From contig DAMBWF010000005.1 of NCBI GenBank assembly GCA_032052615.1, positions 216,763-280,762 on the forward strand: 64,000 nt of DNA. Reading direction: 5' to 3'. Every line of letters starts with the position of its first letter. Position 1 is the first letter of the stretch. This document shows, piece by piece, positions 15,165 through 24,397 of this stretch. Source of the stretch: Pseudomonas_T sp032052615. Its GTDB lineage: Bacteria > Pseudomonadota > Gammaproteobacteria > Pseudomonadales > Pseudomonadaceae. The notes under the pieces are model-generated. The model saw only the letters and a program-made list of their open reading frames with translations. It did no database searches and was not told where the DNA came from. Position numbers and translations under genes: made by a program.

Positions 15165-18100
15165 CTATAGCTCCTGCGGTGCGCGAACCTTCTGTGTACG
15201 CTGCCTTCGCATCAGCCAGTACGCGGCCGGCAAAACCAACATGGACATCAGCGGCGCGGTAATCATGCCGCCGACCATGGGCGCGGCGATGCGCTTCATC
15301 ACTTCAGATCCGGCACCTCCGCCCCAGAGGATTGGCAACAGGCCGGCGATGATCACGGCCACCGTCATCACCTTGGGCCGCACGCGCAGCACTGCGCCTT
15401 CACGAATTGCCTCCAGTAGTGCCGGGTCACCGCTGCGCCCGGCATCCATACGTGCATGCCAGGCATTCTTCAGGTACAGCAGCATGATCACCCCAAATTC
15501 CGCCGAGACGCCGGCCAAGGCGATAAAGCCGACCCCAGTGGCAACCGACAGGTTGAAGCCGAACCAGTAGAGCAGCCAGATGCCGCCCGATAGGGCGAAG
15601 GGCAGGGTTGCCATGATCAGTAGGGCCTCACCGAAGCGGCTGAAGGTCAGGTAAAGCAGCACGAAGATGATCAACAAGGTCGCCGGTACCACCCAGGCCA
15701 GCCGTGCATTGGCGCGCTCCAGGAACTCGAACTGACCGGAGTAGGAGACGGTCATGCCAGCATCGAGTTGTACCTGCTCAGCTACGCGTTGCTGCAACTC
15801 GCGCACGGTCGATGCCAGGTCGCGCCCACGGACATCGACATAGACCCAACCGGACAGACGCCCGTTCTCGCTGCGCAGCATTGGCGGCCCTTCGGTCAGA
15901 CTAACCTGGGCGACGGTGCCCAAGGTGATCTGCTGGCCGGCTTGCGTGAGGATCGGCATACGCCGTAGTGCCTGCGGACTGTCTCGCCACTCCTTGGGAT
16001 AGCGCAGGTTGATCGGGAAGCGGGCCAGTCCTTCAACCGTCTCACCAATATTGCTGCCGCCGATGGCGCCCGATACCACCGCCTGCACATCGGCGATGCT
16101 CAGGCCATAGCGCGCCGCGGCCAGTCGATCGATCTGGATGTCCACGTAACGGCCGCCAGTAAGGCGTTCTGCCAAGGCCGAACTCACCCCAGGCACCTCT
16201 TTGGCCACGGCCTCGATATCGCGCGTTATGCGCTCGATGTCGACCAAGGAGGTTCCGGACACTTTCACCCCAATGGGGCTCTTGATCCCCGTCGCCAGCA
16301 TGTCGATGCGGTTGCGGATGGGCGGCACCCAGATATTGGACAGCCCCGGAACTTTTACCGCGCGATCCAGTTCCTCGATCAGCTTTTCGGGTGTCATCCC
16401 CGCGCGCCATTGATCGCGTGGTTTGAACTGCACCGTGGTCTCGAACATTTCCAGCGGTGCTGGATCGGTGGCGGTCTCTGCTCGCCCGGCCTTGCCGAAT
16501 ACCCGTGCCACTTCGGGCACCGTGAGGATCATCCGGTTGGTTTGCTGCAGCAGCTGGGTGGCCTTGCTGGCCGGCAAGCCGGGCAGGGCTGATGGCATGT
16601 ACAACAAGTCGCCCTCGTCCATCGGCGGTAGAAACTCTCCTCCTAGTCTGCTGAGGGGCCAGAGACTGGACAAAAACACTAGCAAGGCCAGCGCTAGGGT
16701 CACCTTAGGCCAAGCCAGCACCCACTCCAGCACCGGCCGGTATGCACCGATCAGCCAACGATTCAAGGGGTTCTGTTGTTCGCTGGGGATATGCCCACGA
16801 ATCCAATAGCCCATCAGCACCGGTACCAAGGTGATCGAGAGGCCAGCAGCGGCAGCCATGGCATAGGTCTTGGTGAATGCCAGCGGGCCAAACAGGCGAC
16901 CCTCCTGGGCCTCCAGGGTGAAGACCGGGAGGAAAGACAGGGTGATGATCAAAAGGCTGAAGAACAGCGCCGGCCCGACCTCGGCCGCAGCTTCGCCGAT
17001 CACCCGCCAGTGCGCCTCGCCCTGAAGCGGTTCACCGGGGTGTCGAGCCTTCCAGGCCTCGATGTGCTTGTGCGCGTTCTCGATCATCACCACGGCGGCA
17101 TCGACCATGGCGCCGATGGCGATTGCGATCCCGCCGAGCGACATGATGTTGGCATTGACGCCCTGGTAGCGCATGACGATGAAGGCCATCAGGATGCCCA
17201 GGGGCAGGGTGATGATCGCGACCAGCGACGAGCGCAGGTGCCAGAGGAAGATCAGGCAAACCAGGGCAACCACCGCGAACTCTTCCAGCAGCTTGTAGCT
17301 GAGGTTATCGATGGCGCGGTCGATCAATTGCGAACGGTCATAGGTGGTGACCACCTCGACGCCGGCCGGCAAGCTGCCCTTCAGGCTGTCCAGCTTGGTC
17401 TTCACCGCGGCGATGGTATCGCGGGCATTCTTTCCGGAGCGCAAGATGACCACGCCGCCTACCACTTCACCCTGGCCATCCAGCTCGGCAATGCCACGAC
17501 GCATCTCTGGCCCCAGCTGAATGGTGGCCACCTGACCCAGCAGCACCGGAACTCCGCTGGCCGAAGCCCGCAGCGGCACATTGCGGAAATCCGCCAGGCT
17601 CTCTAGATAGCCTGAAGCCCGCACCATGTACTCGCGCTCTGCCAGCTCCAGGATGGCGCCGCCGGTTTCCTGATTGGCGCTCTTCAGCGCCGCTTCGACC
17701 TCCTGCTGAGTTACCCCATAAGCCACCAGCTTCTGCGGATCGAGCAGCACTTGGTATTGCTTGACCATGCCGCCGAGGGTGGCCACTTCGGCTACGTTGG
17801 GCAGGCTCTTGAGTTCGTACTTGAGGAACCAGTCCTGCAGTGCCCGCAGCTGGGCAAGATCATGCTGGCCGCTGCGGTCGACCAAGGCGTACTGGTAGAT
17901 CCAGCCCACGCCGGTGGCATCCGGCCCAAGGGTGGTGGTAACACCCTCGGGCAGGCGTTCCTGCGCCTGGTTGAGGTACTCCAGCACCCGCGAGCGCGCC
18001 CAGTAGAGGTCGGTGTCGTCCTCGAACAGCACGTAGACGAAGGAGTCGCCGAAGAACGAGTAGCCGCGCACCGTCTTCGCCCCCGGTACCGAGAGCATGG

Positions 18101-18314
18101 TTGTGGCCAGTGGGTAGGTCACCTGGTTCTCGACGATCTGCGGTGCCTGTCCGGGAAAGCTGGTTCTGATGATGACCTGGGTGTCAGATAGGTCCGGCAG
18201 TGCATCCAACGGCGTGTTGCGCAGCGACCAGAGGCCCAGGGCGGTGATGAACAGGGTGGCCAGCAGTACCAGGAAGCGGTTGCCGATCGACCAATGGATC
18301 AGGCGCGCGATCAT
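15165..18314 (-). CDS. cusA: CusA/CzcA-family heavy-metal RND transporter
   Basis: A 1049-residue inner-membrane proton-driven pump of the HME-RND family. Landmarks: IHWSIGNRFLVLL at the start, VIIRTSFPGQAPQIVENQVTYPL, AIGAMVDAAVVMIENAHKH (the charged TM4 region), the WVPPIRNRIDMLATGIKSPIG segment and GGGAGSEVMKRIAAPMVGGM. The surrounding genes and the monovalent-metal CusA-like sequence (rather than CzcA/CnrA) point to Cu(I)/Ag(I). Its start overlaps the cusB stop by four bases, so cusCBA is translationally coupled. The length fits the family. Confidence 0.93.
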   Translation of the reverse strand: MIARLIHWSIGNRFLVLLATLFITALGLWSLRNTPLDALPDLSDTQVIIRTSFPGQAPQIVENQVTYPLATTMLSVPGAKTVRGYSFFGDSFVYVLFEDDTDLYWARSRVLEYLNQAQERLPEGVTTTLGPDATGVGWIYQYALVDRSGQHDLAQLRALQDWFLKYELKSLPNVAEVATLGGMVKQYQVLLDPQKLVAYGVTQQEVEAALKSANQETGGAILELAEREYMVRASGYLESLADFRNVPLRASASGVPVLLGQVATIQLGPEMRRGIAELDGQGEVVGGVVILRSGKNARDTIAAVKTKLDSLKGSLPAGVEVVTTYDRSQLIDRAIDNLSYKLLEEFAVVALVCLIFLWHLRSSLVAIITLPLGILMAFIVMRYQGVNANIMSLGGIAIAIGAMVDAAVVMIENAHKHIEAWKARHPGEPLQGEAHWRVIGEAAAEVGPALFFSLLIITLSFLPVFTLEAQEGRLFGPLAFTKTYAMAAAAGLSITLVPVLMGYWIRGHIPSEQQNPLNRWLIGAYRPVLEWVLAWPKVTLALALLVFLSSLWPLSRLGGEFLPPMDEGDLLYMPSALPGLPASKATQLLQQTNRMILTVPEVARVFGKAGRAETATDPAPLEMFETTVQFKPRDQWRAGMTPEKLIEELDRAVKVPGLSNIWVPPIRNRIDMLATGIKSPIGVKVSGTSLVDIERITRDIEAVAKEVPGVSSALAERLTGGRYVDIQIDRLAAARYGLSIADVQAVVSGAIGGSNIGETVEGLARFPINLRYPKEWRDSPQALRRMPILTQAGQQITLGTVAQVSLTEGPPMLRSENGRLSGWVYVDVRGRDLASTVRELQQRVAEQVQLDAGMTVSYSGQFEFLERANARLAWVVPATLLIIFVLLYLTFSRFGEALLIMATLPFALSGGIWLLYWFGFNLSVATGVGFIALAGVSAEFGVIMLLYLKNAWHARMDAGRSGDPALLEAIREGAVLRVRPKVMTVAVIIAGLLPILWGGGAGSEVMKRIAAPMVGGMITAPLMSMLVLPAAYWLMRRQRTQKVRAPQEL

Positions 18315-19771
18315 GGCTGGTCTCCTTCCTTGCGGAGCTGCTCGATCAGCAGGCCGGAGTTTGTCTGACGTGCGGCGATGCGTACGTGATCTCCTGGCTT
18401 AAGTCCCACAGCTACTTCGGAGCTGACCAGAGGAAAAGCCATGGTCATACCTGGCATATTCAGGCTCTCGAAGGGGCCATGCTCCAGGGTGACTTGTTTC
18501 CCGTCCAGTGCGCGAATAACGCCGTGAGACACATGCAGCCCCTCCGTGCTGTCCTGTTCTGCATTGCCGGCCAGGATGCCCTGCAGGCTGGCTTCCGAAT
18601 CGATGAGGAACTGGCCGGAGGTAACGACCGCCTGACCTTCCTCAAGACCGGAAAACACCTCCAGACGCCCATCGGCCTCGCGGCCCAAGGTGATTTCCTG
18701 GGGACGGTAGCGTCCGTCGCCTTCGGCCAGCATCACCAATGCACGCTTCCCGGTGCGAATCACGGCTTCACTCGGCACAAGAAGCGTGGATTGTTCGACG
18801 GCACTGTTCAGGCGTACGGCGGCGAACATGCCGGGGCGCAACTTACCGGCAGGGTTGGGTAGCTCGCTGCGTACCGTGAGCGTGCGCGTTTGCGGATCGG
18901 CACTCGGCAGCAAGGCTATGACGCGGCCCAGCAGCGGTCGATCAGGAAAGGCCGTCAGGTTGGCGCGGATCTCGTCCCCGACCTGGATACTTCCGGCCAT
19001 GGCCTCGGGTATCGCCGCATCGAGCCAGACACTGGACAGCCCGTTGATCAACGCCAGATCCTGCCCGGCTTCAACGGTCATCCCGGCGCGTACCTGCAAG
19101 GCTTGGAGCTCGCCGCTGATAGGTGTGGTGAGGGTTTGCACTGCCCGCGGTTTGCCGCTGCGGCGAACCTGCTCTATCAACGCTTGTGGCATGCCGAGCA
19201 GGCGGAGGCGCTCTTGGGCCGCAGTGATCAAGCGGGCGTCACCGGTACGCAGTACCGCGAGGAACTCCAACTGCGCGGCGGACCACTCGGGAATCAGCAG
19301 GTCGACCAGGGGTGTTCCAGCTGGCAGTACATCGCCAGGGGCACGCCCGTAAACCCGCTCGACGAATCCGCCAGCGCGGGCCTGGAGGTTCGCTACCTCT
19401 CGCTGGTTATAGGCCAGGGAGCCGACCACCTCGATATCCGAGGGCAGTACACCGCGGATCACCGTCGAGGTCCGCATTCCGAGGTTCTGCACGGCTTGAG
19501 CGGGGACGCTCAGGACAGACGGATCTTGCTCGGATCCTGCGTATTTAGGGACAAGCTCCATATCCATGAAAGGTGACTTGCCCGGTTTATCGAAGCGCTG
19601 CTCAGGCTGCATCGGGTCGTACCAATAGAGCACCTTGCGCTCGTCCGTCGGTGCGGAGCTAGGCAGTAGCTCGTGTTTGGCTTGCCGCTGGGCCAGCCAG
19701 TAGCCACCGCCCGCCGCGCCAATGCCCACGGTCAGCACGGCGACCGCAAAACCAAATGTCGATATCTTCAT
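18311..19771 (-). CDS. cusB: CusB periplasmic adaptor with C-terminal CusF-like domain
   Basis: A 486-residue membrane-fusion protein with an N-terminal signal/anchor (residues ~7-26). The heavy-metal-binding segment near residue 50 is VLYWYDPMQPEQRFDKPGKSPFMDMELVPKY in outline (YWYDPM, FMDMELVP). The beta-barrel and hairpin regions follow (ANLQARAGGFVERVYG; GKLRPGMFAAVRL). From about residue 415 there is a fused CusF-type domain (VTLEHGPFESLNMPGMTMAF), in which the metal-site His and the MTM pair are kept while the tryptophan of E. coli CusF is replaced. It thus probably collects Cu(I) and hands it to the pump without a separate CusF. Confidence 0.92.
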   Translation of the reverse strand: MKISTFGFAVAVLTVGIGAAGGGYWLAQRQAKHELLPSSAPTDERKVLYWYDPMQPEQRFDKPGKSPFMDMELVPKYAGSEQDPSVLSVPAQAVQNLGMRTSTVIRGVLPSDIEVVGSLAYNQREVANLQARAGGFVERVYGRAPGDVLPAGTPLVDLLIPEWSAAQLEFLAVLRTGDARLITAAQERLRLLGMPQALIEQVRRSGKPRAVQTLTTPISGELQALQVRAGMTVEAGQDLALINGLSSVWLDAAIPEAMAGSIQVGDEIRANLTAFPDRPLLGRVIALLPSADPQTRTLTVRSELPNPAGKLRPGMFAAVRLNSAVEQSTLLVPSEAVIRTGKRALVMLAEGDGRYRPQEITLGREADGRLEVFSGLEEGQAVVTSGQFLIDSEASLQGILAGNAEQDSTEGLHVSHGVIRALDGKQVTLEHGPFESLNMPGMTMAFPLVSSEVAVGLKPGDHVRIAARQTNSGLLIEQLRKEGDQP

Positions 19772-21030
19772 TTCAGGCCCTCCACATAGGCGTAGTACAG
19801 GCTTGCGGAGAGCTGGCTCAACTTGCGCTGTTGTTCAATCTGCCGCAGTTGCGCATCAATCAGGTCGCGCTGGGCAGTAATAACGGATGTGAGCTGGCTG
19901 TTACCGGCTTGGTAGGCGGCCAGTTCGAGATCGGCACGTTTGCTTGCAAGCGGGATCAAGGTTTTTTCGGTGCGTGACAAGGTCCTGCGCAGTTGCTCAA
20001 GCTCGGCAATACCGCCTTCCAGCTCAGCCTGATGGGCGCGCAGTAATGCTTCCTGCTCGGCTTCCATCTGCGACACGCTTTGTTGTCTGGCGTTGATCTT
20101 GGGCCCCTGACGTGTGCCTACGAACAACGGCAGGTCGAAGGTAAATTGCACCATCACCATATCGCCGAACTGGTTGTCGCGATTGTTGTAGGCAAACTCA
20201 ACACCCCAGTCGGGGGTCTTCTCGGCGATGGCCTCGTTCAGCTCGGCGCTAGCCTCGCCGACTCGGGCGGAGGCAGCGCGCAACTCAGGGTGTGAGGCAA
20301 TGCGTTGCTGCAGGTGCGGTGCCACCAGGTTCAGACTGGGAACACCTCCTTGCAAAGGCTGGTCAGCCTCGTTGCCTATCCAGCGGCGCAGCTTGGCACG
20401 AGCTACTGCCACATCGCGATTCAGTTCATCTCGCCGATCTTGTAACGCCAAAGCTTCCTGGTCGGCCTGCAACAGCTCGCCAGGCTGAGCACTACCGCCG
20501 GCAATCAGCGATTGCACGGTCGAGCGGAGCATCTCGATCTGACGGTCCAGTTGATCGAAGAGGCCAACACTGCGTTCGGCGTAGTACACATCCAGCCAGC
20601 TCACTGCCGTCTGGCGCTTGATCTCCAACTGCATGGCACGCTGCTCGGCCTCGGCTCGGCCTACTGAAGCCTCGGCCAACTGGCGCCGAGCCTGACGCTT
20701 GTCACTGTTGGGGACTTCCTGCATGAACCCAATGCGGCGCATGGTCATGGAGTCACGATTAAGCGTGTAACGGTCAGGGCCTTCGATCGGCAGGTTGTCG
20801 ATGCCTAGAATCAGCTTGGGATCGGGCAGGGCGTCTGCGGGCTCGACAGCCTGCTGTGCCGATGCCACCTGCGCCTGGCGCGCGAGGTTCTCAGGGGCAC
20901 TCTGCTCGGCCAGAGCTTGGGCTCGTTCGAAAGTTAGGGGCTGCGCCTGCGCGGCAAGCCAGGGAGCTGCCCAGAATGCGGCAGCCAACACACCGAGAAA
21001 GCCACGGCGTGGAAAAAGGAAAGCGGACAT
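19768..21030 (-). CDS. cusC: CusC/TolC-type outer-membrane factor
   Basis: A 420-residue outer-membrane efflux protein with a signal peptide (ending near WLAAQA-QPL) and two repeats of the OEP family, rich in coiled-coil helices (for example QAQVASAQQAVEPADALPDP and EEALLRAHQAELEGGIAELE in part). No lipobox cysteine is seen near the N-terminus, unlike E. coli CusC. It overlaps cusB by four bases and follows a small Cys/His/Met-rich exported protein. It would form the outer channel of the Cus efflux complex. Confidence 0.9.
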   Translation of the reverse strand: MSAFLFPRRGFLGVLAAAFWAAPWLAAQAQPLTFERAQALAEQSAPENLARQAQVASAQQAVEPADALPDPKLILGIDNLPIEGPDRYTLNRDSMTMRRIGFMQEVPNSDKRQARRQLAEASVGRAEAEQRAMQLEIKRQTAVSWLDVYYAERSVGLFDQLDRQIEMLRSTVQSLIAGGSAQPGELLQADQEALALQDRRDELNRDVAVARAKLRRWIGNEADQPLQGGVPSLNLVAPHLQQRIASHPELRAASARVGEASAELNEAIAEKTPDWGVEFAYNNRDNQFGDMVMVQFTFDLPLFVGTRQGPKINARQQSVSQMEAEQEALLRAHQAELEGGIAELEQLRRTLSRTEKTLIPLASKRADLELAAYQAGNSQLTSVITAQRDLIDAQLRQIEQQRKLSQLSASLYYAYVEGLK

Positions 21031-21122
21031 GCTTTCGCCTCCAATGCGATTGATCGAAGTCGCGACTACGAAACGTGACCGCGACGATGCGCCTGACTGT
21101 AAGGCGCGGGATGATCACTGCA

Positions 21123-21467
21123 TTAGACGAAACGAGGAGGGCGCCAGAGTCCTGCGGGCTCTCGCTTAATCACCGACTGGGTCAGCAATATCTCGGGGCG
21201 TGAGGGGAGAGGGGATATGCTCTTGATCACGGTGGTCTGGAGAAGTCCTCCGGTCTTGCATTCCTGGCCGGGTTTGCAAGGGGACTTCTTGGCCACCCCA
21301 TCAGACTTGTCCATTTGCTCGCAGCACGGAGCATCGGCCATTGCATGGCCCTGATGATCGGCGCTCTGCATCGGGCAAGGTTGTGCCGGCATGCTGAAAG
21401 CCACACCGCCGAAGGTCGGCAGCACGAGGCTAGCAATCATTAGCAGGATCAATCCAATCCGACGCAC
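21123..21467 (-). CDS. Small exported Cys/Met/His-rich protein, CopL-like
   Basis: A 114-residue protein with a signal peptide (residues ~1-26) and a mature part with many possible metal ligands: PCPMQSADHQGHAMADAPCC, EQMDKSD, SPCKPGQECK. It is the first gene before cusCBA on the same strand, 92 bases upstream of cusC, and probably belongs to that operon. Small proteins of this kind (CopL-like or unnamed) are frequent in front of Pseudomonas cus genes and are thought to bind copper in the periplasm. The precise function is not established here. Confidence 0.65.
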   Translation of the reverse strand: MRRIGLILLMIASLVLPTFGGVAFSMPAQPCPMQSADHQGHAMADAPCCEQMDKSDGVAKKSPCKPGQECKTGGLLQTTVIKSISPLPSRPEILLTQSVIKREPAGLWRPPRFV

Positions 21468-21736
21468 AGCAATTCACCAGGCGGGGCAATAGGCCGACGA
21501 TAGCAGATTGCCCCCGAGCCATGAATGCTCCTTTTGACGATAACAGCACTTCGTTGATTTGGATCAAATAGAGTGTCTAGTCTCACAGGGCGAGCTGATT
21601 TTGTAGCGGGTGAGATTTCAATCGAGCAAGCGATAGAGTTCAGGCCAAAGAGGATTCTATAATCACTCTATAATTAGCTATAAAGCTCATTAGTGCACAA
21701 AATGCAGCGGGATGTGGAACCCTGAGGTGCCGCTGA

Positions 21737-22471
21737 ATGAACGCAACGCAGGGTATCGGCTGGCATGGCAGAGCCTGGATTTCACCCGGGCTGGGCATTT
21801 TTCTGGGGCAGGCGGGTAGCCAAGATTGGCATAGCCACATGGCGCATCAAATTACCGTCAGCTTGAACGGCAGCTTGACTGTGAAGTGTACATCCTCGTC
21901 GGTGACGGCAAGGGCCATCTGCATCAGGGCAGGGGTGGCCCATCAGATCGAAGCTGACGAAGTGTTGTCGATCTACCTCGACGCGCTGTCCGATGAGGCG
22001 CGAGCACTTCCCGATAACATCGGGGAGGGCATCACTCCGATTCAGATGGGCGATACAGCATCGCTGCGAAAATTGCTGAGCAGCTCCGATCCGTCAGCCC
22101 AGCAAATTCGGGAAATGGTGCGCCTTGTTCTCAACCTTACGACTCCGCCGGCCTCCGATCCGCGACTGCAGTCGGTCCTCGCTGCGTTAAAAGAGCCGAT
22201 TAATGGCAGGCAGGCGTTGGCCAAGCGCGTTCATCTGTCGCCTACCCGATTCTCACATTGGTTCGTCGAACAGACCGGTCTGCCGCTGCGCAGCTACCGG
22301 AAATGGAATCGCCTGGTCATAGCGCTCCAGCATATCGCCAGCGGCGCCAACCTGACTGCGGCCGCCCACGCTGCCGGCTTCGCTGACGCTGCCCACTTTT
22401 CCCGCACCTTCCGCGACCTGTTTGGCCTCGACCCCTCATCTGCCTTGGGTCATGTCAGTCTGAAAGGCTGA
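21737..22471 (+). CDS. AraC-family transcriptional regulator
   Basis: A 244-residue regulator: an N-terminal cupin-like sensing domain (ITVSLNGSLTVKC) and two C-terminal helix-turn-helices (about residues 150-240; ALAKRVHLSPTRFSHWFVEQ and AAHAAGFADAAHFSRTFRDL). The upstream region (21655-21690) has repeated TATAAT-like AT-rich motifs that may hold its promoter. It reads away from the cus operon and just precedes a membrane hydroxylase gene in the same direction, which is the most likely target. The ligand is unknown. Confidence 0.87.
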   Translation: MNATQGIGWHGRAWISPGLGIFLGQAGSQDWHSHMAHQITVSLNGSLTVKCTSSSVTARAICIRAGVAHQIEADEVLSIYLDALSDEARALPDNIGEGITPIQMGDTASLRKLLSSSDPSAQQIREMVRLVLNLTTPPASDPRLQSVLAALKEPINGRQALAKRVHLSPTRFSHWFVEQTGLPLRSYRKWNRLVIALQHIASGANLTAAAHAAGFADAAHFSRTFRDLFGLDPSSALGHVSLKG

Positions 22472-22544
22472 ATTCAGCTTTTCTGTTCAAGCGCCATCAC
22501 AGGTGATTGGCACAAAGTGGAGTCATCTCAGGGAGGGCTTCACG

Positions 22545-23399
22545 ATGGGCAATTCACTCAGGTTCATGATCCGCTGGCTCAGCTACCCAACAATCTTTGG
22601 CGGGGCCGCAGCTTGGATGATCTGGTTGCTCTACACGGGTATTCCGTATTGGCCCAGCACGCCGATCATTGCCGCCCTAGGGATTCTGCTGGTGGCGCTG
22701 CTGGAACGCGTGCAGCCGTTCCGTGACGACTGGTTGGAGGACCACCAGGATACCCTTACTGATATCATCCATATGGTCGTGAACCTGTCCGTGATCCAGA
22801 TTACGGCGACCGTGCTGGCCCGGCTGGGCGATTGGGTGCCCGCAGAGTTCCGTGTCTTCCCAACAGAGTTACCGCTGTGGGCTCAGCTAGTCATTGTCGC
22901 CGCCGTGCTGGACCTTAGCTTGTACGCCATGCACCGCTTCAGCCATCAGGTTCCATGGCTGTGGCGCTTGCATGAGCCACATCATAGCGCTGAGCGGCTC
23001 TACTGGATGAACGGCGAGCGCCGGCACCCGTTGCATGCCGCCATCATGGCAGGGCCTGGGCTGCTCGTGCTCTTTGCGATGGGCACTCCTTCTGCACTCG
23101 TGGCCACCTGGTTCGGCATCCTGACGGTACATTTGGCCTTCCAGCACTCAAATCTGGACTACTCGTTGGGCTGGCTACGGCGCGTCATCGGCGTTGCAGA
23201 AACACACCGCTGGCATCACAAACGCGACTTCGAGGATGCGCAGGTCAATTTTGGTGAGTTCTTGCTGGTGTGGGATCAACTGCTTGGAACCTTCTATGAC
23301 AGCGCAAGCAAGCCCAGCAGCGCCGAAGTAGGACTGCGTGATCGGGACTATCCGACAGGCTATGTGGGTCAGATTGTCGAGCCGTTCAGAAGTCAGTAG
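22545..23399 (+). CDS. Fatty acid hydroxylase / sterol desaturase family membrane protein
   Basis: About 284 residues from the ATG at 22545, chosen because GGGAGGG lies just upstream; the frame is open 14 codons further. Membrane helices occur near residues 10-30, 36-55 and 75-105. The three histidine clusters of this di-iron family are present: HRFSHQVPWLWRLHEPHH, HLAFQHSN and THRWHHKRDF. Such enzymes hydroxylate or desaturate lipids or carotenoids. It lies 73 bases after the AraC regulator and probably depends on it. Its link with copper resistance is unclear; it may be accessory cargo changing membrane lipids. Confidence 0.85.
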   Translation: MGNSLRFMIRWLSYPTIFGGAAAWMIWLLYTGIPYWPSTPIIAALGILLVALLERVQPFRDDWLEDHQDTLTDIIHMVVNLSVIQITATVLARLGDWVPAEFRVFPTELPLWAQLVIVAAVLDLSLYAMHRFSHQVPWLWRLHEPHHSAERLYWMNGERRHPLHAAIMAGPGLLVLFAMGTPSALVATWFGILTVHLAFQHSNLDYSLGWLRRVIGVAETHRWHHKRDFEDAQVNFGEFLLVWDQLLGTFYDSASKPSSAEVGLRDRDYPTGYVGQIVEPFRSQ

Positions 23400-23420
23400 C
23401 TTGCTCGGTGTCGCTGGCGA

Positions 23421-23933
23421 CTAGCTGGTTAATGAGGATCGACCGGCATGAGTTCGATCAAGGGTTTCTGAGGAGGCAGATCGATCGCGTTTTGGACTGT
23501 GCCAATTGAACGGCCGCCAGTCTCCATTGACCATGTAGCTGTCTGACTCATGCGCCATCCTACTGCCAATGCGAGTGAACCTACCCCTTACGACCGGCCC
23601 AACCCAGCTGTTCGGCGGTTTAAGGCAGAATGCTATGAAGCTCTTGCTATCCGAGTGGTTTAACTCGAGGAGCGGCTTCTGGGCCTCCAGGAGCGACCAA
23701 AGAAGTAAGCACTCTGCATGATTTCGGTAGCTGTTGAATGTTGTCTCGTTGTCGCTGCGGGTTTTTAGGAAAGCACCTACTGCAGCGTATCCCTCCTTGG
23801 CGCGAAGCGCCGCCGGAAACCCTTCCAGGAACGCGCGCACCTCAGGTAGCTCATATCGCAGCTCTGGGGATTTAAACTCGAGCTTCTTGAAACGAGTGAG
23901 TACCTCAAAAAGAGGTTGTGGCGCGATCTTCAT
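23421..23933 (-). pseudogene. Truncated paralogue of the island tyrosine recombinase
   Basis: A 170-codon frame whose first ~140 residues match the N-terminal part of the intact recombinase at 24398-25579: LLLWS, then CLKPPNSWVG (CKKPPSNWVG in the intact gene), then GDWRPF (EGWRPF). After WRPF, at about 23510, the similarity stops and the frame ends in unrelated sequence. The whole catalytic domain is missing, so it cannot recombine DNA. It is on the same strand as the intact gene, with the repeat array between them, suggesting an ancestral set of tandem recombinases damaged by deletion. Confidence 0.72.
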
Positions 23934-24086
23934 GACGTTAATCCCGGCTCTGAGCCCTAAGAGCCATAAGGGAATCGGCGTGCGTACCTGAGCGCGACGT
24001 GAGTCGTACTGATTCAGGCTAGTTCCGGGTGTCTAGGGGATCAACTGATCGAGAGATGCGTGGCCGAATCGAATGGACGCGCTGGC

Positions 24087-24287
24087 GAACTGAAGATTAG
24101 AAACGGAGAGGCAGGTGAACCAAAGATTCGAAATGGAAAGGTCATCCATGAGCTGAAGATTAGAAATGGGATTATTTCGTGAACCAAAGATTGGAAACGG
24201 GAGGGCATGGAGTGAACTGAAGGTTAGAAACGGAGAGCTCACTCCCGTTTCTAATCTGTAGTTACCAGAAATTCGAATCTTTAGTTC
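24087..24287. repeat. Array of seven ~25-bp repeats with alternating types and a terminal inversion
   Basis: Five direct copies of about GAACTGAAGATTAGAAACGG start at 24087, 24117, 24150, 24181 and 24214 (spacing 30-33 bp, about three helix turns). They alternate between type A (CTGAAGATTAG) and type B (CCAAAGATTCG/TTGG). Two inverted copies follow at 24242-24264 (type A) and 24268-24287 (type B). The array occupies most of the 464-base gap between the truncated and intact recombinase genes. Alternation, helical phasing and the switch of orientation suggest binding sites for recombinase or accessory proteins at the end of the element. Confidence 0.82.
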
Positions 24288-24397
24288 AGATCACTAGAAT
24301 GCATCTAAATCAGCGCTTCTGGATCAGTATAGAGCAATATCCGGGTCTGGTGATTATCGGATATTACAAGCACCTTGACCGCAAGCTGGTCGTTACT

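Noticed and set aside
24087..24287. CRISPR array
   Set aside because: Repeats are imperfect, alternate in type, change orientation, and the gaps of only ~5-8 bases are too short for spacers; no cas genes are present.
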